Positions 63,966 to 64,000 of a stretch of DNA of 64,000 bases are shown piece by piece (the first letter of the stretch is position 1; each line of letters begins with the position of its first letter). A model generated the notes under the pieces. It was not told the DNA's origin. It saw only the letters and a program-made list of their open reading frames with translations, and made no database searches. The stretch is from Nocardia brevicatena NBRC 12119. GTDB taxonomy: Bacteria > Actinomycetota > Actinomycetes > Mycobacteriales > Mycobacteriaceae. The DNA is taken from the NCBI RefSeq assembly GCF_000308495.1, contig NZ_BAFU01000061.1, positions 62,001-126,000 on the forward strand, given 5' to 3'. The translations under genes and the position numbers were made by a program.

Positions 63966-64000
63966 ACACCATCCATGCTGCCACGCGACCCTGGCCGCCG

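Overview
The window is high-GC actinobacterial DNA that looks chromosomal and most like Nocardia or a close relative. From memory, its gene order follows the Mycobacterium tuberculosis segment from dxs1 to hflX (about Rv2682c to Rv2725c): dxs, a TrmA-like methyltransferase, an APC permease, ceoB/ceoC, DUF3159, an OB-fold protein, DUF3710, dut, DUF3093, DUF4193, cei, suhB, ppgK, sigA, sigB, ideR, a PAC2 protein, nrdR, lexA, a FadE20-type dehydrogenase and hflX. No rRNA, tRNA, CRISPR array, prophage or complete insertion sequence was seen. Starts were chosen from Shine-Dalgarno sites, overlaps and family alignment recalled from memory; no database search was run.

Layout. 1-7.3 kb: isoprenoid (dxs, partial), RNA methylation, and K+ transport (APC permease divergent from the ceoB-ceoC pair), then an ECF sigma factor. 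7.4-13 kb: small conserved membrane or unknown-function genes with dut and the envelope protein Cei. 13-16.6 kb: suhB, ppgK and the principal sigma factor sigA. 16.6-18.6 kb: a deletion-scarred patch where an ethanolamine ammonia-lyase operon and a cation/proton antiporter have collapsed into chimeric remnants. 18.7-30.8 kb: DUF952, DUF7455, a TetR regulator, a SNF2 helicase/SWIM-protein pair, a second helicase, a YihY/BrkB membrane protein, a broken VOC gene, a methyltransferase, and sigB behind an ECF-type promoter. 31-39.6 kb: a coupled deacetylase/acetyltransferase pair, then ideR-galE, DUF4192 and PAC2. 39.7-47.1 kb: a DUF3516 helicase, a polyamine operon (PLP decarboxylase plus fused SpeD-SpeE), oxyR divergent from a phzF-like gene, and DUF5134. 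47.3-54.7 kb: hrpA, nrdR, a degenerate membrane gene and lexA with SOS boxes. 54.7-60 kb: a frameshifted IclR gene facing an SDR gene, DUF5709, a three-gene Roadblock/LC7 operon, and a decayed island around an intact NUDIX gene. 60-64 kb: acyl-CoA dehydrogenase, acyltransferase and hflX.

The genes mostly serve housekeeping and stress control: two group 1/2 sigma factors, an ECF sigma factor, LexA/SOS, OxyR (peroxide), IdeR (iron), NrdR (deoxynucleotide supply) and HflX (ribosome rescue). Against this conserved backbone there are several decayed loci: an IS200/IS605-type TnpB 3' end with an omegaRNA-like tail directly before the DUF3159 start codon, the EutB-EutC deletion chimera, the antiporter/permease scar, the VOC and IclR pseudogenes, the LysM-locus gene without a LysM domain, and DegT and TPR fragments. 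The TnpB/omegaRNA relic, the SpeD-SpeE fusion and the GTPase-less Roadblock operon are the observations most worth following.
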